From Blumeriella jaapii (taxonomy: Eukaryota; Ascomycota; Leotiomycetes; Helotiales; Drepanopezizaceae), in contig VWND01000005.1 of the NCBI GenBank assembly GCA_009599575.1, positions 248,001 through 312,000 on the forward strand: a stretch of DNA of 64,000 bases. Reading direction: 5' to 3'. Shown piece after piece: positions 35,815-46,911 of the stretch. Each line of letters starts with the position of its first letter. Within the stretch, counting starts at the first letter, position 1. A model generated the notes under the pieces. That model was not told the origin of the DNA and ran no database searches. It worked only from the letters and a program-made list of their open reading frames with translations. The position numbers and the translations under genes were made by a program.

Positions 35815-35831
35815 CCCCAGCTTAGCACGTT
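35815..35831 (+). repeat. 17-bp direct repeat, right copy
   Basis: Exact second copy of ccccagcttagcacgtt (see 29388-29404). It starts within a few bases of the end of the AT-rich island. Confidence 0.8.
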
Positions 35832-36673
35832 TCCAATGCCCTTCGGAAGGCTTGAGATAGCGCAGTTTCATTGCCCCCTCCAGACGTTAAACAATATCAT
35901 CATCATTATCACAGTACCTAGGTACCTAGGTACCTGCCTACCTACCTGTATGTACAGCAGCAGCAGCCGAACGGGATCCACGGAGAAGAAGGTTAAACTT
36001 TCCACTATACTGTGTACACACACATAATAGTGGGCTGCCTTCCCACATTTATTCTGCGGGCACTCGAATAATCGAGTGCCCGCAGAATAAATGTGGGAAG
36101 GCAGCCCACTATTACTCTCCGCCCTTTTCGAAATTTCACAAAAAAAAAAAGAGGGTAAATCCATGCATGCACCAACCAACAAGGGGTCTCCGACCAGTCA
36201 TGGGAGAGCACGTTTCTCACTTGGTCGTATTGAAAAGCGCAACCTGGCGATGTAGGCCCTTGCAGGGAGGGAATGAGCCTTTGCTCAGCGAGGGGGGGGG
36301 AGTGATGGGAAGAGCTTCGACCCCGGCGAACTACTGTGTAGAAGTCTGTGTAATTGCCCTCCGGAAAGTCTGATGCGAGGAGGAAAAACCCTTGTTTCCA
36401 ACGCGCAGGGTGTGATTCCCTCGCCTGGGAGAGGAAGTAGTTTGCGCTTGTGCCTGAATGGGTGGGATAGAGACAAAGGTGTCTAGGTAGGTAGGTACCT
36501 AGGTATGTTGTAGATTCTTGTACTGTAGGAGTGGTAGTATAGTTACGGTGTGCGTAGTACCGTAGTACTTAAATAGCTTGCAGTCACCACCAGGTTGCAA
36601 CAGCAACGTCCAGTCCGAATCAGGTTCACACCACTCACTACCTTACTGTACTGTACTGTACCAACGCGCTTCA
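35832..36673. other. intergenic upstream of the glycosyltransferase
   Basis: Normal-composition DNA with TACCTAGGTA motifs (35917-35945 and 36485-36505), a perfect 90-bp palindrome and, directly before the start codon, tandem tactgtac motifs (36644-36662). No gene recognised. Confidence 0.55.
36025..36114. repeat. perfect 90-bp palindrome (43-bp arms, 4-bp loop)
   Basis: The left arm 36025-36067 begins taatagtgggctgcc and ends cactcga. The loop is ataa (36068-36071). The right arm 36072-36114 is the exact reverse complement, with no mismatch. Outside the arms the flanks differ at once (aca versus ctc). Confidence 0.93.
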
Positions 36674-38174
36674 ATGGACCCTGAAAAGATGACTGATTCT
36701 CCGAAACCTGTCATCGTGTTCGGCTGCACTCCCGTGACCGGCCATATCATTCCGGTCCGCGCCATCGTCAAGAATCTCGTCGCCCGCGGCTACGATGTCT
36801 GTTTCGTGGCGGCGAGCTACTACCAGAAGCCCTTCGAGGAGATCGGCTGCGACTTCATCGCCGTCGAAGGCGTAGGTGACTGGCACCTGGGAGATGTCGA
36901 GAGCAAATTCCCAGAGATGCTCAAATACGCGCCCGGCGCGGAGCGGGTGATCTGGACCATGGAGCAGTGAGTTTTTTTGGAGGGGGTTTTTCTTCTTCGA
37001 ACTCTCGCCTGCGGTGACAGACACATGTTCGCGATGAGTTGCTCGCTGATCTAACCTTTCTGCTCGGTTCAGCATCATGACGAAGGCGATACCTTCGCAG
37101 CATGTCGCTCTGCAGAAAGCCTTCAAGAAGGTCTCGGAGACACACCCCGGACGGCCCATCGTCCTCGTCAATGAGCAGTTGTTCCACGGGGGAATCCCCA
37201 TTCTGTGCGGCGCGCCGGGAATCAAGCCCACGGCCAACATAAGCATCGGCGTCATCCCCATACTCCTGACTAGCATCGACACGGCACCATTCGGCGCGGG
37301 CCTTCCCCCGGACTCGTCCCCAGAGGGTCGAGCCAGGAACATCGCCGCGGCCAAGCACGCAGCAGAGACGGCCTTCGCCAGCGACCTCCGGGCGTGGGAC
37401 GAGGTGATGCGCGAGATGGGCGCTACGCCGCGTCCCATCATGAAGACGTTCGATGCGTCGTACGTGCACGCGGATCGCTTCATTCAGACGACCATCCCGT
37501 CGGCGGAGTACCCTCGCAGCGACGCACCACCCAGCATCCGCTTCGGTGGCGGCGTCCCCCAAGGGAGCACGGGCTCGGATCAGGACCCGCCGAGCTGGTG
37601 GCCCGAGGTGGCCGTCAACGAAGCCAAGAAAGACGTCGTGTTTGTGTGCCAGGGCACCCTCGCCATAGACAACGTCGACCTCATCGTCTCAACCGTGAAG
37701 GCGCTCGCGGATCGGCCCAACACCCTGACCATTGCCGCGCTCGGGCAGAAGGGCGCCACGCTCCCGTCAGACGTCGTCGTCCCGGCCAACGCGCGCGTGG
37801 TCGACTACATTCCCTTTGACGAGCTGTTGCCGTTCTGCGCCGTCTTCACCACGAATGCGGGCTACGGTGCCTTCCAGCACGCCATTGGCAATGGCACGCC
37901 GCTGGTGTGCGCGGGCATGTCCGAGGACAAGATGGAGGTCGCGGCGAGGGTGGAGTGGTGTGGGATGGGGCTCAACTTGAGAACGTCAACGCCCACCGAG
38001 GCACAGCTCCGCAAGGCGGTGGATGAGGTGATCGCGGATCCCAAGTACAGGACGCGCGCGAAGGAGATGCAGGCCGAGTCAACAAAGTACGACATCATCC
38101 AGACCATCGAGGATAATATCAACGAGTTGGTGGCTGCGGCGGCTGGTCAGCAGAGTTCTGAGAGAGATGGTTAA
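36674..38174 (+). CDS. GT1-family UDP-glycosyltransferase
   Basis: Two exons, 36674-36966 and 37073-38174, joined across a 106-nt intron (GTGAGT donor, GATCTAAC branch region, TTCAG acceptor), giving 464 residues. The start at MDPEKMTDSPK is the first ATG before the conserved core VIVFGCTPVTGHIIPVRAI. This is the N-terminal Rossmann motif of GT-B glycosyltransferases with the acceptor-activating His. The C-terminal donor-binding half contains DVVFVCQGTL, VDYIPFDELLPFC and TNAGYGAFQHAIGNGTPLV; the last replaces the plant HCGWNS box and is typical of bacterial/fungal macrolide-type GTs. It would transfer a sugar from UDP-sugar to a small hydrophobic acceptor, for detoxification or product decoration. 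Intact. It lies 850 bp beyond the RIP island, with an MFS transporter downstream on the opposite strand. Confidence 0.88.
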
Positions 38175-39344
38175 GAGTGGCCGAGACAAAAGCATCAGGT
38201 CAGGTCAGGCTAGCTTAGCTTTTGATTGACGATAGCATTGTCTCACGCTCGTTTTGCACATAGTCTTGCATCGCTGTTGTTGCAATGGGGTGTATGATAT
38301 TTTCAGCATTCTAGAACATTTTGGGGTACAGCACAAGTGAGGATAGCCGAGCGTTACACGATATCCCGTGATACGTCCGTCACGTGGTCGAACTCTGCCA
38401 CTTCAGGCAAGAAGCTCAAGTCATCGATTCCATTGTCATCCATTCTTTCGTTTTCCCAGATGTACGGGGGGTTGCAAGTATGTAATCCTCCCAATGCTCT
38501 CTGTTTTCTTCTTCTTCTTTTCAAGCCTATGCATGAGCTTCAATGCTGAACAGCCCCCCTGTCCCAGTTCCTTCCATGCATTTAGCGAAATCCAGAAAAC
38601 TTACCTGGGTAGAGAGTGTGAAAAGAATGCCCTTGCTGGTGGTCGTTCTTTTGCCCAATTCGGTGTAAACTAAAGCTGCCTGTTCAACTCCTACTCTCAC
38701 TCTCACTCTCACTCTCACTCTGACCCCGCCGAGCTTTGCTCAGGTAGGTACTTGTCCTCTCAATAGTTCCGATTCTCACTCTCGACATCTAGCTACTACT
38801 GGGCCTATCTAACTATAGGGATAGCTAGCTAGCATCGAGCGGGCATTTGGCAGGCTCGTGCTCGTGCGAAGGCTTCTCAACACCTACGTACCTACCTCGT
38901 ACAGATCGTCGTCCTCAGGGCCTGAGCGTAGCGATGCATAAGTCTTCGAATTTTGGGGTTTACGAATTCAAAGGCGGTGGGTGAGGGAAATCAGCAGTAA
39001 TGAGAGGATGAGCGTGGGATGAGTACACATGACATACTTTTGATATGCGGCTCGTCGGATGAAGAGCCAAAGAATAGCCACCACGTAGAGAGATCGGGAA
39101 GACGCGGAAGCGGAGCGGAGCAGATTGCAAAGTCATGATCATTAGCATCTAATCGTAGCCATCATATCACGGCTGTCGTTCTTTTAAGAAGAAGCAAAAC
39201 AAGGGAGGAATTGGCAACAAGATCATCATCATCATCATCATCATCACCGTCGTCATATGACACACAGTACAAGCAAGAAAGTAGAGCCAAATACCCGCAC
39301 TCATCAGACCACTCACTGCAGCGGAACGCGCGTGTCAGTGAACA
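38175..39344. other. intergenic between converging glycosyltransferase and MFS genes
   Basis: 1.2 kb holding a short CTCACT run (38693-38722) and an ATC run (39219-39246). No recognisable gene. Confidence 0.55.
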
Positions 39345-41074
39345 TCATCCCTCCGTCTTGTCGGCATGTCCAGCAGGAAGGACGTCGTCAAGAGTTTCGC
39401 CGGTGCCGGCCAGATCCTCCTCAACCGGGACGTGGTCCTTGATCTTCATGATAATGACGGGAGCTGCGCAGACGAGAGACGACCAGCAGGATCCAATTGG
39501 ATGCAAACATCGTCATCAGACTAAGCTTGCGGGCGTCGAGAGACCACATGACGGCTGCACCGGCTGACTGAAGGCCTTTGTAAAAACCTATGTAGTTGGC
39601 GGTCTTGCGGCCAGAGTTGGAGAGAGCGCCCATGTACCTGCGCGGGGTCAGTCGGTTGGTGCATGGATAGGGGGAAGAGGTGCTCACCAGTACACTGTTG
39701 CCTGCCAAATGGAATCGTAGAAGCCGTAGAAGATGTAGAGGAACATGGGTGCAACGTAGCCGGGGGTGGACCAGTCGGTGGGATCAAAGCCATCTTCAGC
39801 GACACTGGCGCGGGTGTAGGTCTTCTGCCACGCATAGCCCCCACCCCAGATGACCATGGTCATGACAAAGAGCAAGGCCAATGAGATCTTGGCTCGGACT
39901 GAGCGACGAACACCTTCATAATCCAGAGCGTATCCGAGAAGCAGAGCCCCTACGATCTGAGCCAGAAAGTACAGACAGCTGTTCAGAGCCTTGGTTCGAG
40001 TAGTGAAATGGAGCGCGTTGATACCGTTCTGTTGATAAGTGTAAAACCAGTTCGAGGACCAGAACATGGGAAAGAGAAGGAGCACAAGTGGTTCATGCCG
40101 AATCGTCTCCCACAGTCCCACGAACTCGGACTGCCAGGTTGGATTTTTCATCAGGATGATTCGAGAGCCGTCCTCGCGGATGACATCGCGGGCATTGCAG
40201 ACCGTGGAACCTATCGCGCACCCAAGAGCCATGAGGATGATGAAGGTGACATAGGTCCCCCCCGAGACATCCGAGTTGGTCTTCACCTGCATGTTGAGAC
40301 CCAACGGAACCTTGAACACGTCAGACAGAGTCCGATCCTGCACCCGTGACAAGAAACTCGATTGATGGACGGGAGTTTGCTCACCAGACTGCCAATGACG
40401 GCCCCCATGTTGAAGATCGTCCAGAACCAGGCAAAGTATCTGCCCTTGGCATTCTCGTTTGGATAGGAGGTCATGATGGTCCCTTGCGCCGTCCACAAGA
40501 GACCAGCGCAGACGCCGAGAACGGCCCCGGCGGGAATGTTGAAGCCAGGAATGCCTTCTGTCCTCCCCAACGCAGCCCGAAGACTAATGCAGTACAAGCA
40601 GTAGCCGAAGCCACCAATTCCGAGGGTCGCCCGAACGCCCATGACGTTCACAAAGGTGCCACCGAAGAAACCGAAGACGGCGAAGGTGCTGTAGAGCGCC
40701 ACGTTCTGATCGGGGTGTCTGTCAATGTCCCGCCGGGCATGCAGTCAAGGCGGTGGAGATGCAGATTGCGTACTCACCATGTGATCACTCAAGGTCGGGT
40801 TCTGCAAGCCGGCACCGCCCATGCCGCCCAAGGCGTTGAACATGCCCGGGCACAGAAAGCACACGATGGCTACCATGCCCAGCTGGAACTTGGGAGAAGC
40901 ATAGTAAGGGGATGCGAACTTGCCGATCTTGAGCTGGCGATACTTCCAGGTCTTGGGCAAGTTACCCGGGTTCGCCGGCTGCTCGAAGTCGGAAGTGACA
41001 TCGCTCGTCATCTCGTACGAAGCGGCGCTGTCCGCGGGCGCGCTTGACACGCCGACGCGCTTCTGGTCCGCCAT
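39345..41074 (-). CDS. UNC93-like MFS transporter (one-base frameshift near C-terminus)
   Basis: Four exons on the minus strand: 41074-40778, 40705-40385, 40337-39688 and 39637-39345, about 519 residues. A second in-frame acceptor 27 nt further into exon 3 would give 510. A charged N-terminal tail leads into FQLGMVAIVCFLCPGMFNALGGMGGAG, the first membrane segment of fungal UNC93/DUF895-type transporters. Later segments include ALYSTFAVFGFFGGTF, AGLLWTAQGTIM, ENAKGRYFAWFWTIFNMG and a C-terminal half with about five more. The frame breaks at gacgagagacgacc (39471-39484): removing one base restores LLVV-LVCAAPVIIMKIKDH and the ending ADKTEG with 520 codons. The break lies only about 45 residues from the end. 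Substrate is unknown. The gene faces the glycosyltransferase, which would suit export or import of a conjugate, but this is inference. Confidence 0.85.
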
Positions 41075-41140
41075 CACGGGGGCGCGAGACGTTGGGGGCA
41101 GAGGGGGACGGATCGCGAGGTCGATGTGTTGAATGGGCGT

Positions 41141-41402
41141 TGAAGGGGGAGGGGGGGAGGGGGAGGGGGAGTGGGAGTGGGGTGGGAGTGGAAGTGAAAG
41201 TGAAAGTGGAAGTCGAACTTGAAGTCGAAGTCGAAGTTGAAGTCGAAGTTGAAGTAGTAGTGGAAGTCGGAGTGGAAGTAGAAGAAGTGGAGGTGGAGGT
41301 AGAGGTGGAGGTGGAAGAAGTGGAAGTGGAGGTGGAGGTGGAGGTGGAGATGGAAGTGGAAGTTGGAGTGGAAGTGGAAGTTGAAGTTGAAGTCGAAGTC
41401 GA
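41141..41402. repeat. GGAAGT/GGAGGT purine-rich repeat upstream of the MFS gene
   Basis: About 260 bp of ggaagt, gaagtc and ggaggt hexamers, purine-rich on the plus strand. It begins only 67 bp upstream of the MFS start codon and probably lies in its promoter or 5' leader. Confidence 0.9.
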
Positions 41403-43775
41403 AGTGGTGTCAGGTGTCAGAATCGACCTTACCTAGTTAGGTAAGAGGTGCCTCGACCTCCGTCTCTTCGGTTCGCGATGTCACCTGATCGAGCGAGATG
41501 CTGTGCAGTCAGTCCTTCGCAATCCGAGGCATCAAACACAACAATATCCACTCGGCCACCACGTTGCTTGGGGCCGCGGGAGGGCTGCGAAGACAAGATA
41601 TCTGCCGACGTCCAGTACCTACCTCCCTCTGCCCACACGACTTCCATGTGGAACACTCCAAGCAGCACGATAACGACGCGCCCGGTCGGTAGTCAGGCTG
41701 GTTACTGTTCAGTGCCATGAGGGCAAGGAAGGGCCAATCAACCAGCCCGGGGCGCGAGTTGCGTGGTGAGACCTCAAGTGTTGACTGGCTCGTTGCAGAC
41801 ATGGCCCTGCATTGACGTCCTTCGAGCGGTCCGGTAACGTGCAATCGAAGTGCAAGTCCTGCGCCCAAGTCGCACCGAGATCCATAGATAACGTAGGATG
41901 GGCATCCTGACGACCTCCTGTATGTACAGTACTGTGCTGAAGCACGAGCATATCCTTCGTGGGACTCGAGCCGTCGCCGGTTGAGAGCGGGAAAGGGCAG
42001 GAGCAAGAGCAGATCAAGATCGATATCAAGACCGGAGGGTGTCAACAACAACGTGCTCGTGCCCTCAACCTGATCGACGTTCCATCATCGTTGTCGACGT
42101 CCACTCGCCTTGCGCCGCCGTGCCATGTTCACGGAACGGAGCCACTGCCCTTGGGGTCCCTGACATTCACGAGCGCGGGATGTCGCGCGAGGGCGATTGG
42201 TCGATTGATAGATCCCGGCGGCGAGAAACATCCCGCACAGCTCGTTGACGTATATTGTACTGTACAAGCACACGACCACGACAGACGTCGAGATGTCCCA
42301 GCCAAACCGTACTTGGCCACGCATAATTCAGGTACCGAAAGTATCCTTCACGAGCTGCTTGGATGGCGGTGCTGCGCGGGGGGCCCTGGTCTCATCACTG
42401 ATAGCCGAGGCCGTTGCTCTCTTGCGCTTCAAGCAGCTCCCTTATACTGTACTGTACAGACCAGACCGAGAGAGACCTTCGAGACTCCAGTCACACGCGT
42501 GGTACGCGGCACGGCACGGCAGCGCGGACGAGCCCTTCCTGGGTAGTGGCAGCTCGTGGCCTGGTCGTCGCACGTCGCGCGAAAGAATGAGGCGACGAGC
42601 AGCTTCTGCTGCTTCCCGCCCGACCTCGTGTGGATCGCCAGCTGGGCGACGGGAAGGCTGCGTTGCACGTACCGTACCACCGACTCGGGTCTGGTCTCGA
42701 CAGAGAGGAGGATTCGCTCCCAAGTAACCACAAACAGCAAGCCACCGCGATTTGGCAACATGGCTGTCTTCGGGGCCTGTGGGCGCAGTGATCTCGATCT
42801 ACTCCCCATGAGAAGGCTCCGCTCCCGATGGCAGCATGTGTGTTCTCGTCCCTGCTCCTGGGCTGGCCTGCCGGAACGATTGCAGGTCTCCCGGCGCAGA
42901 ATGATCTACAGGATGCCAAAAAGCATCTCCGGCCTGAGCAAGCATGTGAATGATGAACCGGGCCTATCTCTCCACATCACACATATGACCGAGCCAGGGA
43001 CTTGAATAACGTATTATCGCCTAAGTCGGTAATTGTATGAAGCCTAGAAGATGAATCTGACATGGCTCTTCCTGGCTCCCTTGCCTGACAGTTCTATCTC
43101 TACCAGCCTGTCAACACTCATCGCTAGCACAGCGACCGAGAGCTTACTCGCTTGCGCGTTGCCGACGCTGCTGGCTTCCTATCTAACACTACATACACTA
43201 TCTGCAGCATGCTGCGTTTGGTACGGCCTGATAGCTTCATTTATCTGCTTCCAGCTTCAGTCGCATCTTTTCAACTCAGTATCAACATCCACATAAAATT
43301 ACTCCAGCTCTTGGAAACAACTTACAAACCCCATCCCATGGAATCTTGGAATGCCCCTTGACAGCTCGCGTCTCCTCCTACGACCCTCGGGCACAGACTG
43401 AATGATTGAAAGTTCCGTTGTACAACATCGGAATGCCGGAACCCATTGCAGGGCCTAGTTCCATTTCCTTGGATCCAGAGCGCGTGAATCTAAGAACGAT
43501 GCGCATAATGAATCCACTCCCTCGTGCGGGTTCGACGTGTAACAACCACAACACGCGACTCGCCTCTTATAGCCGCGGTATTGTGCAGGAACAGAGCTCA
43601 AGAGTTCAAAGCTCAAAGCTCTGCTTCACGATCGACCGGCAAGCAACTGCCTCTGCCGCTGCATACCCGCCAATGCGTGATCGTGATCGTACATTCCTCG
43701 CATTTCTTCACCACCTACCCTTATCCTATCTCGAAGTCCACTTTGCTCAACTATCTGCAGCTGTTCCATAAGACG

Positions 43776-44243
43776 ATGACTCCAAACTCCGCACCAGGCT
43801 CACACACCCCACGCGTTCACGCGTTCACGCGTTCACGACGTCAGAGAGACATGTTCAAAGCTCCTGGTACCTTGGCTATACCCTTTGCCCAACCTCCCCA
43901 CGCACAATCTGCTGAACAACGGCGGCCATGCTCCCAAGCGAGGGCCCATGTCCACACGTCTCTCACACAAGAAATGCACGTTTCCGACTCCTCCTCTCCT
44001 CAGTCCCCGCCTGGCACCGCTCTTTCAGTTCAGTCGCCTGCTTCTGCGCCGACCATTTCTCCTGCCGCCGAACACTGCGCTCGCTCGCTCGCGCCTCGAC
44101 GCGTTGTAGACATGTCGTACTCGCCGGAGCGCAGAGTCTCGCCATCTCGCCATCCCCGCAATCAAGCCACTGGGTCATGGCATGAAGATTCCCTTGCGGA
44201 CAGGAACTCGGCGCAGGCAAGAAGGAAGCATGCAGGAACGTGA
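43776..44243 (+). CDS. hypothetical Ser/Pro/Arg-rich protein (doubtful)
   Basis: An open frame of 155 codons from an ATG at 43776 (MTPNSAPGSHTPR). The product is rich in Ser, Pro, Ala, His and Arg and has no membrane segment, signal peptide or recognisable domain. The frame is open further upstream. Overlapping frames on both strands are also open, so composition alone could explain it. Listed because it is the longest candidate in a 4-kb gene-free stretch. Confidence 0.15.
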   Translation: MTPNSAPGSHTPRVHAFTRSRRQRDMFKAPGTLAIPFAQPPHAQSAEQRRPCSQARAHVHTSLTQEMHVSDSSSPQSPPGTALSVQSPASAPTISPAAEHCARSLAPRRVVDMSYSPERRVSPSRHPRNQATGSWHEDSLADRNSAQARRKHAGT

Positions 44244-45300
44244 GTTGCGCTTGCGCTCTGATCTGGCGTGGGAGAGGGCATTGTCACTGCTGTCGCGCGG
44301 CTGCCGTGGCGCAGGAGAATATTGGACAAGTAAGTACTGTACGTAGGTATGTAGGTATGTACTGAAAGGAAGTGGCATTCGTTAGATTTCCCAAAGCAGT
44401 ACCCACTAGACTTGAAGCGTAGGTAGGTATCGATATGTACAGGTACTGTACTGTGCTTTACTGTGCTGTACTGCATGTAAATGTATGTGGAAGCCAAGTA
44501 TCACTCACGTGTCTAGGCGTTGGGTTCTCATGCTCCGCTCTCGGGACGCATCAACCTCGAGCCGAGTCGGGCCTTTGCTGCGAGAGGAAGGAACGGAAGG
44601 AACGGACAGGAGGAAGTGGGTGGGTAAGTGCGTTTTGGAGATGGAAACCTGTGCCTTACTCTACGTATATACACACATAAGCTCCACATATATATCTAGG
44701 TAGGTACCTACACCTATACATGCAGTACATACATGTACATACACATCTTCAGTACACACACACACACACACACATATACCTTCAGTACAAACCTTACCTA
44801 CCTACTCACCCAACCCTGCTCACCAACCAACCAACCAACCAACCAACCAACCAGCCAGCAGAGTTGGGAGAAGAAGTGTGGGCACTCGAGGTCTTACATA
44901 GGTATAGGTAATTGACAACGGAGTGAGTCTATTCCTTATGCGCATGCGCGCGTGACACTTTCTACATAATTACGGTATGATACGGTAGGTATGGTATTTC
45001 GCCGGTACGCTTAAGCTGTACTTTGCTGTGCGATGCTATGCTATGCTATACTATATAGTAAAGGTGCGTTGTTTTGTGTTGTGTTAGTACATCCCGGCCA
45101 GCCTCTCAGCCTTTCAGCCTTTATTAAGCCTCTCGCTCTTCGTCTCTAACGGTCTTTTGCCCCACCAACAAAAACATCGCTAAACACCAAGCAACCGAAA
45201 ATCCCCTCTCCCGTCCCAAGTCCCTCTCCAACAGACCCTCAAGTAAACAAAACATGTGGCACGCCTACCGCATGCTCACCTCCACCCCCCGTATCTCCAA

Positions 45301-46911
45301 TTACACGCTCTGACGAAGCTCCCGGAACTTTTTCGTCTGCCGCTTCGTCTCCTCCATCTCCTCGCGCATCACCTCGTTGAATTGCTCCCAGCCATCGAGG
45401 TACAGGTGGTGGCCCGCCTTCTGAATGATGATGACCTTCGCGCTGCCGTTCTCGAACTGGCGCTCGGCGGGGCTCGCGCTCGCGAGCGCCTTGGCCCGCG
45501 CCTCCTGGAGCTTCTGCTCCGCCGCGTAGCCGCCCGCGATGTCCATCCAGTCGTTCTCACCATACATCAGCACGACCGGAATGCCCGTCTCCTTGGTCAG
45601 CGCGGCAGCCGGCGCGGACGGGGTGGTGGTGGCGGCGGGCGATGGGGATGTGGGCGGGAGGGGTTGGCGCCCGACACCGTGGATGCGGCGGATCAGAGGG
45701 CTGCGCGCAAAGGCGCCCGGGGCGAGGATGTACGCGAGGGCGTACTCGCCGCTGCCGCGCTGGCGGAAGAGCGAGTAGGCGTAGTTGTGCAGGGCCTCGG
45801 ACTCGCGCTGCGGGAGGTGCGAGAAGCGGCGCGAGGTCCAGCCGGAGACGAAGCGTGGGCCGAGCGGCCCGGTCCAGCGCACGATGCTGAAGGGCGAGAT
45901 GTTGGCGTCCCAGAGATAGGAGAACCATTTCGGGATGGGCCGGCGAGGCGGCCGTGTGTCGAGGTTGAGACCGTCGCCCGTCGACTTGCCCTTAGCGTTG
46001 AGGAAGTTGTTGTTGTCGCCGCTCGTCTTGAGCCGGCCGTCGGTGTTCACAATGTCGTCGTCTTGGTCCTGCGTGAACTCGTTGGCGAGCGCGGATTCCT
46101 CGGGCTCGGGCATCTCAGCGTGCATGGCGTACGGGTCCTCGGGGATGCCAACGGGCGACGCGAGGACGAGCTTGTTGAGGTGTCCGGGGTATTTGAGCGC
46201 GTATGCGACGGCCATGTAGCCGCCCATGCTGTGTCCCAGGAGCGTGAAGCGGTCAATCTTCTTCAGGATCCGCCACTCTTCCAACGCGTCGATGAACCAG
46301 TTCTCGGCTTCGGTGATCTTCCCCGCCTGGTCCTTTGCGTGCACCTTGAAGGGTGGCCTGCTACTCCGTCCCATGCCCAGCATGTCTAGACCGTACAGCT
46401 TCCAGCCCTTGACTCGACTCAGACCCTCGAAGTTCTTGTAGAAGAAACCCAGCCCAGCGCCGTAGCCGTGTAGCATCACCAAGTTCTCCTCCACCTCCTC
46501 TCCCACCCGCTCTACCGTGAACTCGTTCAACGCTCTGTCCTTGCCGCTCAACGGTACCAGATTCGAGTGCCACGCCCGCGGTCCGTACGGATCGTTCATG
46601 GAAGTGGTTCTGACGGGCGTGGCCTCGTTCGCCGGGTCCATGACCAGGGAACTGCTCGACTGGCCGGCTGATACTGGAGCCGAGCCAGTCTGGGTGTGTG
46701 TCGGCGGCTTCTGGAGGTACGGCACGAAGGCCATCACATTGTGCTCTGCGACTGCGGGCGAGATGCTCGCCCACCACTGGCTGACGGCCGCCTTGTAGCC
46801 CAGCGGAAACCAGCCAAACTTCGGCGGCTCATTGTTGCTCTGTTTCGCTCGTTGCGAAGCCAGCATGGGCTGCTGGGGGCGATTCGCGGGGGGGTCGGTG
46901 GAAGAAGACAT
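45301..46911 (-). CDS. alpha/beta hydrolase, CLD1/ABHD4-5-like acylhydrolase
   Basis: A single exon of 536 residues on the minus strand. The start at MSSSTDPPANRP was preferred to an upstream in-frame ATG whose extra 49 residues look like 5' leader. Features: an N-terminal WFPLGYKAAVSQWWA segment, the strand-loop VMLHGYGAGLGFFYKNFEGL (oxyanion region), LDMLGMGRSSRP, the nucleophile elbow GHSMGG (Ser228) and a C-terminal catalytic-His region AGHHLYLDGW, preceded by VVLMYGENDWMD with the catalytic acid. This order matches yeast Cld1, the mitochondrial cardiolipin-specific deacylase, and its animal relatives ABHD4/5. A proline/serine/threonine-rich insert lies between residues 415 and 435. Cld1 starts cardiolipin acyl-chain remodelling. 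Here no clear mitochondrial presequence is visible, so assignment within the family is tentative. The frame is intact. Confidence 0.85.
   Translation of the reverse strand: MSSSTDPPANRPQQPMLASQRAKQSNNEPPKFGWFPLGYKAAVSQWWASISPAVAEHNVMAFVPYLQKPPTHTQTGSAPVSAGQSSSSLVMDPANEATPVRTTSMNDPYGPRAWHSNLVPLSGKDRALNEFTVERVGEEVEENLVMLHGYGAGLGFFYKNFEGLSRVKGWKLYGLDMLGMGRSSRPPFKVHAKDQAGKITEAENWFIDALEEWRILKKIDRFTLLGHSMGGYMAVAYALKYPGHLNKLVLASPVGIPEDPYAMHAEMPEPEESALANEFTQDQDDDIVNTDGRLKTSGDNNNFLNAKGKSTGDGLNLDTRPPRRPIPKWFSYLWDANISPFSIVRWTGPLGPRFVSGWTSRRFSHLPQRESEALHNYAYSLFRQRGSGEYALAYILAPGAFARSPLIRRIHGVGRQPLPPTSPSPAATTTPSAPAAALTKETGIPVVLMYGENDWMDIAGGYAAEQKLQEARAKALASASPAERQFENGSAKVIIIQKAGHHLYLDGWEQFNEVMREEMEETKRQTKKFRELRQSV

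Larger units (their letters stand above)
41075..45300. other. long intergenic region without recognised genes
   Basis: 4.2 kb between the MFS transporter (-) and the 3' end of the CLD1-like gene (-). It holds a GGAAGT repeat next to the MFS start, many TACTGTAC motifs (41928, 42250, 42445, 44450), a CA run (44756-44774) and an AACC run (44822-44852). Several frames over 100 codons exist, but none shows a domain; the best is listed as hypothetical. Confidence 0.5.

Noticed and set aside
45256..46389. 377-codon plus-strand frame
   Set aside because: Antisense shadow of the CLD1-like gene in GC-rich codons; the minus strand has the catalytic motifs.
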